From Streptomyces tateyamensis (GTDB taxonomy: Bacteria; Actinomycetota; Actinomycetes; Streptomycetales; Streptomycetaceae), in contig NZ_PYBW01000030.1 in assembly GCF_003205575.1 (NCBI RefSeq), positions 162,170 to 226,169 of the forward strand: a DNA stretch of 64,000 nucleotides, in the 5' to 3' direction. Below the pieces are notes generated by a model that did not search any database, was not told the origin of the DNA, and was given only the letters and a program-made list of their open reading frames with translations. Shown piece after piece: positions 1 to 8,504 of the stretch (position 1 is its first letter; every line of letters starts with the position of its first letter). The translations under genes were made by a program, and so were the position numbers.

Positions 1-209
1 GCCGAGGTCAGGCGGTGCTCGGTGCCGGCCAGGGTGGTGCGGCAGCTGTCGGCGGCGGCGCCGAGCCAGCCGGAGTTGACGGTGCGGCAGATCACCTCCT
101 GCTGCCACTCGACGGCCTGGTCGCGGAGGGCACCGGCCAACTGCTCGCAGGCCTCGGCCGCGTCGGGCAGGGCGGTGGGACGGGCGTCGCGCAGCGTGGC
201 CAGGTCCAT
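1..209 (-). CDS. WXG-like helical protein, type VII secretion type (partial)
   Basis: The gene starts at ATG 207-209 and runs off the left edge, so only the first 69 or so residues are seen. The visible part starts MDLATLRDARPTALPD, is predicted helical, and carries SGWLG in the middle. This resembles the helix-turn-helix hairpin of WXG100/ESX substrates, where a W-x-G sits in the turn. Its ATG overlaps the TGA of the upstream small protein (ATGA), so the two are translationally coupled. In Streptomyces such pairs may precede a secreted peptidase or toxin, but nothing downstream is visible. Family assignment comes from pattern only. Confidence 0.55.
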   Translation of the reverse strand, partial: MDLATLRDARPTALPDAAEACEQLAGALRDQAVEWQQEVICRTVNSGWLGAAADSCRTTLAGTEHRLTS

Positions 210-523
210 CAGCGGCCGGCCAGGGCGCTGCGGAAGGCCGCCGCGGCGGTGAGCTCGCCGCTGCGGTACCGGTCGGCGGTGTCGGCCAACTGATCGGCCT
301 GGCCGCCCAGCTCCTGCCCCAGCGCGCCGAGCACCCCGTGCCACGCGGCACCGAGCGCCCCCAGTGCGGCAGCGGTGCGCCAGCCGGGCAGGCCTACCGC
401 CGCGCCCTCCACGGCGGCGCCCAACTGCTGGGCCTGGGTGGGGAGAACGGCGGCCACGGCGTGGGCGGCGGAGCCGGCGGCGGTGAGCTCCTCGGGGCGG
501 ACCTGGAACCCGTCGCCCGTCAC
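209..523 (-). CDS. EspC/WXG100-like small protein
   Basis: About 104 residues, the size of WXG100/EspC (DUF2580) ESX-associated proteins. It begins MTGDGFQVRPEELTAAG, matching the 'F-x-V-x-P-E-x-L' opening typical of EspC-like proteins. A helical Ala-rich body follows with LPGWR and AAWHGVLGALG segments, and the C-terminal part is also helical. I chose GTG at 521-523 because GGAG lies 8 bases upstream; in-frame ATG 542-544 and GTG 548-550 are alternatives without a good ribosome site. The stop overlaps the start of the next coupled gene. It probably works as a secreted or secretion-guiding partner, which is an inference from family. Confidence 0.55.
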   Translation of the reverse strand: MTGDGFQVRPEELTAAGSAAHAVAAVLPTQAQQLGAAVEGAAVGLPGWRTAAALGALGAAWHGVLGALGQELGGQADQLADTADRYRSGELTAAAAFRSALAGR

Positions 524-787
524 CGCGCCCACTCCAACCGCCATCGCCACCGCGACCGCCGCTGCCGTCGCCCTGATAGCCGCAACGTCATGTCGCCAAG
601 CATATACAAAGGGTGACGATCGTCTGCAAACCGACGCCGCGCCCGCTGCGCCTCTCCCGCCTCGGGTCGCTGTCGGCGCACCGCCAAGGAGTGTGTACGA
701 ACTTTGCGCGCCCCCGTCACCCGGGCGGCGGCTGTTGGCGGCCGTCCGCGCCCGGCAGGGTCGGTGGCATGACGATTCGGCAGTGGC

Positions 788-2218
788 ATGACGAGTGACA
801 CGGCGTCAGGGCAGGGGGTACCGGCAGGCCTGGGGCGGGTGGCGGCTGCCGCCTTCGTCGGGACGGCGATCGAGTTCTATGACTTCTTCCTGTACGGGCT
901 GGCCGCGGCCCTGGTCTTCGGGCGTGAGTTCTTCCCTGTGCTCGGTGCCGCCAATGCCCTGCTCGCCGCGCCCTCGGTGTACGCGGTGGCCTTCGTCGCA
1001 CGACCGCTCGGTGCGGTGTTCTTCGGGCACTTCGGGGACCGGTTGGGGCGCAAGGCCGCACTGGTGGCGTCGCTGCTGCTGATGGGGCTGGCCACCGCGG
1101 CGGTCGGCCTGCTGCCCGGGTACGGGCGGTGGGGAGTCTGGGCGCCGCTGGTGCTGGTGGTGCTGCGGTTCGGGCAGGGGTTCGGGCTCGGCGGCGAGTG
1201 GGGCGGCGCCGCCCTGCTGGTGGCCGAGTACGCGCCGCGGGAGCGGCGCGGGCGGTGGGCGGGCTACCTGCAGCTGGGGCCGGCGGTCGGCAGCGTGCTG
1301 GCCACTCTGGCCTTCCTGAGCCTGTCGCTCTTCCTGACGGAGCAGCAGTTCACCTCCTGGGGCTGGCGGTTGCCGTTCGTCGGTTCGCTGCTGCTGGTCG
1401 GGGTCGGGCTCTTCGTCCGGCTGCGGATCGCCGAGACCCCGGTCTTCGCCCAGGCCCGGGCAGCCGCCCGGGCGGCCGCCGAAACGCAGCCGGCCGCCGA
1501 AATGCAGCAGCCTGCCGCCGAGGCCGAGGCCCCCGGGGGCGGCATCCCGGTCCGCACCGTGCTGCGCGAGCACTGGCGCACCGTGCTGCTGGGCGCCGGC
1601 GCCCTCTCCTTCGGCTACGCGCTCTTCTACCTCGCCAGCACCTACGCGCTCGGCTACGCCACCGGCCAGCTCGGCGTGCCGCGCACCCTGATGCTCGCCA
1701 TGCAGCTGCTCGCGGCGCCGACCGGGGGGTTGGCGGTCTGGTTCAGCGCGGGGCTGTCGGACCGCTGGGGGCGGCGGCGCACCGTGCTGATCGGCACGGG
1801 GTTGGCCACGCTCTGGTCACTGCTGCTCTTCCCGGCGCTGGAGAGCCTGTTGCCCGAGGTGATGCTGCTGGCGCTGGTCGGCTGCTCGCTGCTGATCGGG
1901 GTGCAGCTGGGGCCGATCGCCGCCTACCTGCCGGAGCTGTTCCCGACCCGGGTCCGGTACACCGGGGCCGCGCTCACCTACAACCTTGGCGGGGTGGTCG
2001 GCGGCGGCACGGCGCCACTGCTGGCCACCCGGTTGACGGCGAGCTACGGCACCGCCGCCCCGGTCGGCTGGTACCTGGCGGGGCTGGGCGCGGTGGCGAT
2101 CGGCTGCCTGCTCGCGATGCCGGAGACCAGCGGGGTCGACCTGACGGAGAATCAGCTCACCGCGATCCCGGAGCCCGCCCACCGCTCGGCGGCGATCAGC
2201 GGCGGCCCGGCCGGGTGA
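788..2218 (+). CDS. MFS transporter, metabolite:H+ symporter (MHS) type
   Basis: A 476-residue membrane protein with about 12 hydrophobic segments in two halves. The opening FVGTAIEFYDFFLYG is characteristic of the MHS branch (shikimate, alpha-ketoglutarate, proline/betaine permeases). Two copies of the MFS loop motif are seen: GHFGDRLGRKAAL in the first half and LSDRWGRRRT in the second. The central cytoplasmic loop carries an Ala/Glu/Gln-rich stretch (about residues 220-245) that looks like a low-complexity insertion. The transported substrate cannot be told from sequence; organic acid uptake by proton symport is the family default. It stands alone, with no partner enzyme next to it. Confidence 0.85.
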   Translation: MTSDTASGQGVPAGLGRVAAAAFVGTAIEFYDFFLYGLAAALVFGREFFPVLGAANALLAAPSVYAVAFVARPLGAVFFGHFGDRLGRKAALVASLLLMGLATAAVGLLPGYGRWGVWAPLVLVVLRFGQGFGLGGEWGGAALLVAEYAPRERRGRWAGYLQLGPAVGSVLATLAFLSLSLFLTEQQFTSWGWRLPFVGSLLLVGVGLFVRLRIAETPVFAQARAAARAAAETQPAAEMQQPAAEAEAPGGGIPVRTVLREHWRTVLLGAGALSFGYALFYLASTYALGYATGQLGVPRTLMLAMQLLAAPTGGLAVWFSAGLSDRWGRRRTVLIGTGLATLWSLLLFPALESLLPEVMLLALVGCSLLIGVQLGPIAAYLPELFPTRVRYTGAALTYNLGGVVGGGTAPLLATRLTASYGTAAPVGWYLAGLGAVAIGCLLAMPETSGVDLTENQLTAIPEPAHRSAAISGGPAG

Positions 2219-2409
2219 CGCCGCCGACCGGAGTCCGGGCGGGCCCGGACTCCGGTCCCGCCCGGACCGCAGCCCGGCCCCCGTCCGCCCCCGCATTCAC
2301 CCCCTCGCCCGGGGGCGTACCCCCGGCCGAGGGGCGTGCGCCGCCCGGCGGTCACCGATTTCCCAAGAGCGCCGATGGCCATGTAATGTCTTCCTCGTTC
2401 GACCGGTTC

Positions 2410-2485
2410 GCCCCTATAGCTCAGTCGGTAGAGCGTCTCCATGGTAAGGAGAAGGTCTGCGGTTCGATTCCGCATGGGGGCTCCA
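2410..2485 (+). tRNA. tRNA-Thr (anticodon GGT)
   Basis: A full cloverleaf folds. The acceptor arms GCCCCTA and TGGGGGC pair, the D stem is GCTC/GAGC, the anticodon stem is TCTCC/GGAGA around loop ATGGTAA (anticodon GGT, reading ACC), and the T stem is TGCGG/CCGCA with loop TTCGATT. The discriminator is T at 2482 and CCA is encoded at 2483-2485. A U-tailed hairpin follows directly. Confidence 0.97.
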
Positions 2486-2490
2486 GAGAA

Positions 2491-2520
2491 AGGCCTCCGC
2501 CATCACGGCGGGGGCCTTTT
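2491..2520 (+). terminator. Rho-independent terminator after tRNA-Thr
   Basis: Arms GGCCTCCGCC and GGCGGGGGCC pair across a small loop (one T-G pair) and are followed by TTTT. It begins about 6 bases after the encoded CCA. It is one of few terminators in the window with a real U tract. Confidence 0.85.
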
Positions 2521-2689
2521 CGCTATTCTCCTGCTCTCCCGGGTGCCACTGTCGCACCAGCCGGCGCCACTGTCGTGCTAGCCCTAGCGGCCCGGGACCG
2601 GATGCGCTGTGATGGGGCGTCAACAGGCAGGTGGCGTACGGCCGGTACGCGGCGAGCGGGGTGTCCCGCGCAGGGCAGGGGAGGACCCC

Positions 2690-3358
2690 TTGGGCGTACG
2701 GCTGGTCGTGGTGGACGATCACAGACTGCTGGCCGAGGCACTGGCTGCCGCGCTGCAGGTGCGCGGGCACCGGGTGCTGGCGATCGGCTCGCCCGGCTCC
2801 AGTGCCCCTGAGCTGGTGGCCCAGCGCCGCCCGGACGTCTGCCTGTTGGGCGTGGCCCGCCCGGGCAGCCAGGGCGCCTTCGCCGGGGTGCGGCGGCTGC
2901 GCCAGGAGCGCCCGGAGGTCGCCGTGGTGGTGCTCGCCCCGGTGGACGACCTGCGCGGGGTGGCCAACGCCTTCGCAGCCGGCGCGGCCGGCTACGTGCG
3001 CAGCGACGAGCGGATCGAGGTGGTGGACCGCTCGATCACCCGGGCCCGGGCCGGTGAGGCGGCGGTGGCCGTCGAGGTGCTGCAGGCCGCCTTCGACTGG
3101 CTGCTGCACCCGGTCCGCGAGCCGGACGACGAGGCGCTGCGGCTGCTCGGCTCGCTGACCCGGCGTGAGGTGCAGGTGCTGGCCCGGATCGCCGAGGGGC
3201 AGGACACCCACCAGATCGCGGCCGGCATGGGCATCGCCCCCAGCACCGCCCGCACCCACGTGCAGCGGGTGCTGATGAAGCTCGGCGCCCGCACCCGGCT
3301 GGAGGCGGCCGCGGTGGCCGACCGCACCGGCCTGCTGGCCCGCCTTACCCGCGAGTAA
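2690..3358 (+). CDS. Orphan LuxR-family regulator with a degenerate receiver domain
   Basis: About 222 residues. The N-terminal receiver-like fold starts LGVRLVVVDDHRLLAEAL, giving the acidic pair, and the C-terminal NarL/LuxR helix-turn-helix is LTRREVQVLARIAEG...STARTHVQRVLMKLGA. The usual phospho-acceptor aspartate at the end of beta-3 is replaced: the sequence reads DVCLLGVARPG where a D is expected in place of G. It may therefore act without phosphorylation. I chose TTG 2690 because it begins exactly at beta-1 and has GGGGAGGA just upstream; an in-frame ATG at 2609 would add 27 poorly conserved residues. No kinase is adjacent, so targets are unknown. Confidence 0.8.
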   Translation: MGVRLVVVDDHRLLAEALAAALQVRGHRVLAIGSPGSSAPELVAQRRPDVCLLGVARPGSQGAFAGVRRLRQERPEVAVVVLAPVDDLRGVANAFAAGAAGYVRSDERIEVVDRSITRARAGEAAVAVEVLQAAFDWLLHPVREPDDEALRLLGSLTRREVQVLARIAEGQDTHQIAAGMGIAPSTARTHVQRVLMKLGARTRLEAAAVADRTGLLARLTRE

Positions 3359-3423
3359 CGAAGCCCCGACCCCCGCCCCGCACAGGCGCGGGGCCCCGGC
3401 ATGCGCGGATCCTGCCCAGTCTG

Positions 3424-3452
3424 TTGACTGCTGATGAGTAATGTTTGATTAT
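3424..3452 (+). promoter_or_regulatory. Candidate galTEK promoter
   Basis: TTGACT (3424-3429) and GATTAT (3447-3452) are separated by 17 bases and lie 45 bases before the galT start. The stretch 3421-3460 is strikingly AT-richer than its surroundings. A sigma-70 (HrdB) type promoter is inferred. Streptomyces gal operons are known to be galactose-inducible and glucose-repressed, but I see no clear operator. Confidence 0.5.
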
Positions 3453-3497
3453 GTGTGAAGCAGGCGGCGATGCTGGCTTCACCGAGGGCGGAACACT

Positions 3498-4589
3498 GTG
3501 CGCAAGACCACGACCAAGCTGGCGGACGGCCGCGAGCTGATCTACTACGACCGGGACGACCGGCAGTTGCGCGACGCTCCGGACCGGCGTCCGCTCGAGC
3601 CGACCAGCAGCCTGGCCGAACTGCGCCGCGATCCGGTCTCCGGCGACTGGATCACCGTCGCCGCGCACCGCCAGGGCCGCACCTACCACCCGCCCGCCGA
3701 CCAGTGTCCGCTCTGCCCCAGCCAGGGCGAGCACCTGAGCGAGGTCCCGGCCGCCGACTACGACGTGGCGGTCTTCGAGAACCGCTTCCCGTCCCTGGAC
3801 TTCGACTCGGCCGCCGCCGTGCGCGCGGTCGAGGACGATCCGCTGCACCAGGTCCGCCCGGGCATCGGCCGCTGCGAGGTGGTCTGCTTCACCGCCGACC
3901 ACCAGGCCTCGTTCGCCGACCTGGACGAGGGCAAGGCCCGCCTGGTGCTGGACGCCTGGACCGACCGCACCGCCGAGCTGAGCGCCGCGCCGGGGGTGGA
4001 GCAGGTGTTCTGCTTCGAGAACCGCGGCGTCGAGATCGGGGTGACGCTGGCTCACCCGCACGGACAGATCTACGCCTTCCCCTTCACCACCCCGCGCACC
4101 CTGAAGATGATCGCCAGCGCCGACGAGCACCGGGCCCGCACCGGCCGCAACCTGTTCGAGGACCTGGTGGCCGCCGAGCGCGCCGAACCGGTGCGTGTGG
4201 TGCTGGCCGGCGAGCACTGGACGGCCTTCGTCCCGTTCGCCCCCCGCTGGCCGTACGAGGTGCACCTGTACCCGAACCGCCGCTCCGCCGACCTGACCGA
4301 GCTCACCGAGGCCGAGCGGGCCGAGTTCCCGGGCCTGTACCTGGAGCTGCTGCGCCGCTTCGACCGGCTGTTCGGCGAGGGCGCTGCGCCCACGCCCTAC
4401 ATCGCCGCCTGGCACCAGGCCCCGCGCCGGGGCGGGGCCGAGCTGGCACTGCATCTGGAGCTCTTCACGATCCGTCGTACCGTAGGCAAGCTGAAGTTCC
4501 TGGCCGGGGTCGAATCCGGCATGGACGCGTTCGTCAACGATGTGTCGCCCGAGGCGGCGGCGCAGCGCCTGCGGGAGGTCGCATCATGA
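3498..4589 (+). CDS. galT: Galactose-1-phosphate uridylyltransferase
   Basis: 363 residues, normal for GalT. The Leloir enzyme exchanges UDP between UDP-glucose and galactose-1-phosphate through a uridylyl-histidine intermediate. The active-site HPH is at residues 186-188 within [12 protein letters not shown], and [17 protein letters not shown] is the typical N-terminal signature. A CPLCPS segment (about residue 74) supplies the zinc-type cysteines. Start GTG 3498 is preceded by GAGGGCGGA. The stop overlaps galE (ATGA), and galK follows, so this is the order galT-galE-galK known from Streptomyces gal operons. Confidence 0.96.
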   Translation: MRKTTTKLADGRELIYYDRDDRQLRDAPDRRPLEPTSSLAELRRDPVSGDWITVAAHRQGRTYHPPADQCPLCPSQGEHLSEVPAADYDVAVFENRFPSLDFDSAAAVRAVEDDPLHQVRPGIGRCEVVCFTADHQASFADLDEGKARLVLDAWTDRTAELSAAPGVEQVFCFENRGVEIGVTLAHPHGQIYAFPFTTPRTLKMIASADEHRARTGRNLFEDLVAAERAEPVRVVLAGEHWTAFVPFAPRWPYEVHLYPNRRSADLTELTEAERAEFPGLYLELLRRFDRLFGEGAAPTPYIAAWHQAPRRGGAELALHLELFTIRRTVGKLKFLAGVESGMDAFVNDVSPEAAAQRLREVAS

Positions 4590-5560
4590 GCAAGTACCTG
4601 GTCACCGGCGGTGCCGGTTACGTCGGCAGCGTGGTCGGCGCGCACCTGCTGGAGGCGGGGCACCAGGTCACCGTGCTGGACGACCTGTCCACCGGCTTCG
4701 TCGAGGGCGTGCCCGCGGGCGCCGAGTTCGTCCGCGGCCGGATCCAGGACGCGGCCGAGGTGCTCGACTCCTCCTACGACGCGGTGCTGCACTTCGCCGC
4801 CTCCTCCCAGGTCGGCGAGTCGGTCGCGGACCCGGAGAAGTACTGGCGCAACAACGTGGCCGGCTCGCTCGAGCTGATCAGCGCGATGCGCAAGGCGGGG
4901 GTGCGCAAGCTGGTCTTCTCCTCCACCGCGGCCACCTACGGCGAGCCCGAGTCCTCCCCGATCGCCGAGACCGCCCGCACCGCGCCGACCAACGCGTACG
5001 GCGCCACCAAGCTGGCGGTCGACCACCTGATCACCAGTGAGGCGATCGCGCACGGGCTGGCCGCGGTCAGCCTGCGCTACTTCAACGTGGCCGGTGCGTA
5101 CGGCGCCTACGGCGAGCGGCACGACCCCGAGTCGCACCTGATCCCGCTGGTCTTCCAGGCGGCGCTCGGCCAGCGGCCGCACATCTCGGTCTTCGGCGAG
5201 GACTACCCCACCCCGGACGGCACCTGCATCCGCGACTACATCCACGTCGCCGACCTGGCCGACGCCCACCTGCTCGCGCTGGCCGCCGCCAAGCCGGGCG
5301 AGCACCTGATCTGCAACCTGGGCAACGGCAGCGGCTTCTCGGTCCGCGAGGTGATCGAGTCCGTCAAGCGGGTGACCGGGCGTCAGATCCCGGTGGTCAC
5401 CGCGGGCCGGCGCCCGGGCGACCCGGCGGTCCTGGTGGCCTCCGCCGAGCGGGCCCGCCGCGAGCTGGGCTGGGAGCCCAAGCGCCCGGAGCTGGACGCG
5501 ATCGTGGCAGACGCGTGGGCCTTCACCCTCAACAGGTACGAGCAGCAGAAGCAGCAGTAG
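4586..5560 (+). CDS. galE: UDP-glucose 4-epimerase
   Basis: 324 residues, an extended short-chain dehydrogenase that interconverts UDP-galactose and UDP-glucose with bound NAD. The Rossmann motif GGAGYVG is at residues 8-14, and the catalytic YxxxK is Tyr138/Lys142 in NAYGATK. The substrate-domain signature LRYFNVAGA also fits. The ATG overlaps the galT stop by 4 bases with GGGAGG ahead, indicating translational coupling. The C-terminus ends in a Gln-rich tail (EQQKQQ) encoded by CAG repeats that continue past the stop. Confidence 0.96.
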   Translation: MSKYLVTGGAGYVGSVVGAHLLEAGHQVTVLDDLSTGFVEGVPAGAEFVRGRIQDAAEVLDSSYDAVLHFAASSQVGESVADPEKYWRNNVAGSLELISAMRKAGVRKLVFSSTAATYGEPESSPIAETARTAPTNAYGATKLAVDHLITSEAIAHGLAAVSLRYFNVAGAYGAYGERHDPESHLIPLVFQAALGQRPHISVFGEDYPTPDGTCIRDYIHVADLADAHLLALAAAKPGEHLICNLGNGSGFSVREVIESVKRVTGRQIPVVTAGRRPGDPAVLVASAERARRELGWEPKRPELDAIVADAWAFTLNRYEQQKQQ

Positions 5561-5658
5561 CAGCACCAGCAGTTAGCAGGACCAGCAGGGCCGAGGCCCC
5601 CAGGCCGAGGCCGCCCCCCGGGCCGGTCTGACCATTCCCTAGCGCGGGAGAGCGTGAC

Positions 5659-6792
5659 GTGACGGACGAGTTCGAGCAGGTCTTCGGATCGGTGGCCGCC
5701 GGTGTCTGGGCGGCCCCGGGCCGGGTGAACCTGATCGGTGAGCACACCGACTACAACGACGGCTTCGTGCTGCCGATCGCCCTCCCGCACGCGGTCAAGG
5801 TGGCCGCCGCCCCGCGCACCGACGGCCGGCTGCGGCTGTACAGCAAGCAGGGCGACGACCGGATCACCGACATCGAGCTGGGCGCGCTGGCCCCCGGGGC
5901 GCCGAACAGCTGGGCCGGCTACCCGGCCGGTGTGGTCTGGGCGCTGCGCGAGGCCGGGCACCAGGTGGGCGGCGCCGACCTGTACTTCGACAGCGACGTG
6001 CCGGGCGGCGCCGGGCTCTCCTCCTCGGCGGCCCTGGAGTGCGCCACCGCGATCGCCTACCGCGACCTGTACCAGTTGGACCTGTCGGCCGCCGAGCTGG
6101 CGGTGCTGTCCCAGCGCGCCGAGAACGCCTTCGTCGGGGTGCCCTGCGGGGTGATGGACCAGATGGCCTCCGCCTGCTGCGAGGACGGGGCCGCGCTCTT
6201 CCTGGACACCAGGGACCTGAGCTGGCGCCAGGTGCCGCTGCGGCTGGCCGAGCAGGGGCTCGCGCTGCTGGTGATCGACACCCGGGTCAAGCACGACCTC
6301 GGGGACGGCGCCTACGCCGGGCTGCGGGCCGGCTGCGAGGGGGCCGCCGAGCTGCTCGGGCTGGCCGCCCTGCGCGACCTGCCCGAGGCCGGGCTGGCCG
6401 AGGCGCTGGCCGCGCTGCCGTCGGAGCTGGCACCGCTGGTGCGCCACGTGGTGACCGAGGACGCCCGGGTGCTGCGGGCGATCGAGCTGCTGGACAAGGG
6501 GGAGTTCGCGGCGCTGGGGCCGATCCTGACGGCGGGCCACGCCTCGCAGCGGGACGACTTCGCGATCTCCTGCGCGGAGAGCGACCTCGCGGTGCGGACC
6601 GCGTTGGCGGCGGGCGCCCTGGGGGCCCGGCAGACCGGCGGCGGCTTCGGCGGCTCGGTGATCGCGCTGGTCCCGCAGGAGCTGGCGGCGGCGGTCGGGA
6701 CGGCTGTGCACAACGCCTTCACCACCGCGGGCTTCACCACCCCGGTCAGCTTCCTCGCCACCCCGTCCCGCGGCGCCCACCGCCTGGCCTGA
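5659..6792 (+). CDS. galK: Galactokinase
   Basis: 377 residues, a GHMP-family kinase making galactose-1-phosphate from galactose and ATP, the entry step of the pathway completed by GalT and GalE. Signatures are GRVNLIGEHTDYNDGFVLP near the N-terminus (sugar recognition), PGGAGLSSSAALECA (the ATP-binding loop) and TGGGFGGSVIAL near the C-terminus. GTG 5659 has GGGAGAG ahead. The 98-base gap to galE contains CAG-type repeats but no terminator, so the three genes are probably one transcript. Confidence 0.96.
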   Translation: MTDEFEQVFGSVAAGVWAAPGRVNLIGEHTDYNDGFVLPIALPHAVKVAAAPRTDGRLRLYSKQGDDRITDIELGALAPGAPNSWAGYPAGVVWALREAGHQVGGADLYFDSDVPGGAGLSSSAALECATAIAYRDLYQLDLSAAELAVLSQRAENAFVGVPCGVMDQMASACCEDGAALFLDTRDLSWRQVPLRLAEQGLALLVIDTRVKHDLGDGAYAGLRAGCEGAAELLGLAALRDLPEAGLAEALAALPSELAPLVRHVVTEDARVLRAIELLDKGEFAALGPILTAGHASQRDDFAISCAESDLAVRTALAAGALGARQTGGGFGGSVIALVPQELAAAVGTAVHNAFTTAGFTTPVSFLATPSRGAHRLA

Positions 6793-6962
6793 CCCGGGTC
6801 CGGCCCCGCCCCACCGCCCCCGGGCGGTCAACTCCGCAGTGCGTCCGAGGTCTCCGGACGGTGACGTTTTCCTGGGGAAGTTCACGGATCCACCACCTGA
6901 CGGCCGGTCAGACCGTACTCTGGTGCGGGTATCGGTGGGGCCGGAGCAGGGGGGACACCGAG

Positions 6963-7850
6963 ATGGGGCGGATCCGCGTGCTGGTGGTGGACGACCACCG
7001 GATCTTCGCCGAGGCGCTCGCCACGGCCCTCTCCGCCGAGCCTGAGATCGAGGTGGGCGCGGCGGGCAGCGCCGCGGCCGCCGAGCACGCGCTGGAGCGG
7101 GCTGCCGCCGAGGGCCGCCCGTTCGACGTGCTGCTGGTCGACGTCGACCTCGGCTCCACCGGCACCGCGCTGGCCCCGCCGCGCCGCCCGCGGCCGGGCG
7201 GCGAGCCCGAGCAGCCGCACCCCGGCCCGCGCCGCACCGGCCCCGGCGTCGTCCCGGCCCCGCGCGGGGCCGGCAGCAGCCTGGCCGCCGTGCCGCGCGC
7301 GGGCACGCCGGCTTCCCTGACAGCCGATCAGCAGTCCCCGGCCGCGCCGCGCCGCCCGGTGGACGGCATCACCCTGCTCGGCCGCGCCTGCCACGGCTAC
7401 CCGAACCTGCGCGCGGTGGTGCTGGCCGCCGAGGAGGATCCGCGCCGGGCCGTCCGCGCGCTCTACGCGGGCGCCAGCGGCTGGGTGGCCAAGGAGAGCT
7501 CGCTGACCCGCCTGCTGGCGGTGCTGCGCGGGGTGCTCCGCGGCGAGACCCACCTGCCGCCGCTGCTGCTGACCGGCGTGGTCCGCGAGCTGACCACCGC
7601 CCGCCGGGACCGCACCGAGAGCGAGCGCCTGGTCGACTCGCTGACGCCGCGGGAGAAGCAGGTGCTGCGCTGCATGGTGGCGGGGCTGGGCCGCCAGGCG
7701 GTGGCCGAGCGGCTCTACCTGTCCCCGCACACCGTGCGCACCCATATGCAGAACGTGCTGGGCAAGCTGGGCGTGCACTCCACCCTGGCCGCCGTGGCGC
7801 TGGCCCGCCGCGCGGGCGTGGGCCCGGTGGAGGCCGGCTCCGCGCTGTAG
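6963..7850 (+). CDS. LuxR-family response regulator with an insertion inside its receiver domain
   Basis: 295 residues. Beta-1 to beta-3 of a receiver domain are clear: IRVLVVDDHRIFAEAL and VLLVDVDLG with the phospho-acceptor Asp. The fold then stops for about 60 residues of Pro/Arg/Gly-rich sequence (roughly residues 70-135). It resumes at DGITLLGRACHGYPNLRAVVLAAEEDP, giving beta-4, and GASGWVAKESSL with the conserved Lys. The C-terminal NarL/LuxR helix-turn-helix is LTPREKQVLRCMVAG...SPHTVRTHMQNVLGKLGV. ATG 6963 begins directly at beta-1. There is no kinase nearby. The receiver could still be phosphorylated, with the insertion as a flexible loop. Confidence 0.85.
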   Translation: MGRIRVLVVDDHRIFAEALATALSAEPEIEVGAAGSAAAAEHALERAAAEGRPFDVLLVDVDLGSTGTALAPPRRPRPGGEPEQPHPGPRRTGPGVVPAPRGAGSSLAAVPRAGTPASLTADQQSPAAPRRPVDGITLLGRACHGYPNLRAVVLAAEEDPRRAVRALYAGASGWVAKESSLTRLLAVLRGVLRGETHLPPLLLTGVVRELTTARRDRTESERLVDSLTPREKQVLRCMVAGLGRQAVAERLYLSPHTVRTHMQNVLGKLGVHSTLAAVALARRAGVGPVEAGSAL

Positions 7851-7872
7851 CCGGAGCGGCCCCGGTCCGGCC

Positions 7873-8370
7873 CTAGCCGGGGATGTTGTCGAAGGGGGCG
7901 ACCAGCTGGCGCAGCAGCGCCGCCAGTTCCGACTGCTGACCGCCGGACAGCTCCGCGAGCAGCTCCCGCTCGTGCGCCAGCAGCCCGGCCAGCGCCTCGT
8001 CGGCCTTCACCTGCCCGCCCTCGGTGAGCCGGACCAGCACCCCGCGCCGGTCGTCGGGGTCGGGCAGCCGTTGCACCAGGTCCTTGCCGGCCAGGCGGTC
8101 GATCCGGTTGGTCATGGTGCCGGAGGTCACCAGGGTCTGGGTGAGCAGCTGGCCGGGGGAGAGCTGGTAGGGGCGCCCGGCCCGGCGAAGGGCCGTCAGC
8201 ACGTCGAACTCCCAGGGCTCCAGCCCGTGCTCGGCGAACGCCGCCCGGCGGGCCCGGTCCAGATGGCGGGCGAGCCGGCTGACCCGGCTGAGCACTTGGA
8301 GCGGCTGCACGTCGAGGTCGGGGCGCTCGCGGCGCCACGCTGCGACCAGCCGGTCGACCTCGTCCTCCAT
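7873..8370 (-). CDS. MarR-family transcriptional regulator
   Basis: 165 residues, usual MarR size. The winged-helix part reads LEPWEFDVLTALRRAG, then LSPGQLLTQTLVTSGTMTNRIDRLAGKDLV (the recognition helix) and DPDDRRGVLVRLTEGG (the wing). It most likely binds as a dimer and senses a small phenolic or oxidant ligand, but the ligand is unknown. ATG 8368-8370 was chosen over a far upstream in-frame start because similarity to MarR proteins begins there and a -10-like hexamer lies 7 bases ahead. It converges on the split-receiver regulator. Confidence 0.88.
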   Translation of the reverse strand: MEDEVDRLVAAWRRERPDLDVQPLQVLSRVSRLARHLDRARRAAFAEHGLEPWEFDVLTALRRAGRPYQLSPGQLLTQTLVTSGTMTNRIDRLAGKDLVQRLPDPDDRRGVLVRLTEGGQVKADEALAGLLAHERELLAELSGGQQSELAALLRQLVAPFDNIPG

Positions 8371-8377
8371 GTGGATC

Positions 8378-8422
8378 AGTGTATCGGTGGTTCTGTCGAT
8401 ATGAAGCCTCTTGACATCGAGA
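8378..8422 (-). promoter_or_regulatory. Candidate leaderless promoter and operator of the MarR gene
   Basis: On the minus strand TACACT (complement of 8378-8383) ends 7 bases before the ATG, which would start transcription at or next to the start codon. TCTTGACATCGAGA (8409-8422) is an imperfect inverted repeat (TCTTGA/TCGAGA), and TATCG (8382-8386) with CGATA (8397-8401) is a second one. Both lie where an autorepressor would bind. Neither has been tested. Confidence 0.4.
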
Positions 8423-8504
8423 AAACAACCGCTGAACTCTCCCGACACCGCCCGCGGGTGCCGACCGCCCGCCGCGGGCCGGGCCGTCGGCGCCTCCCGG
8501 GCCG

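Noticed and set aside
8411-8416. TTGACA on the plus strand as a promoter
   Set aside because: No plus-strand gene follows; the bases belong to the MarR-type inverted repeat.
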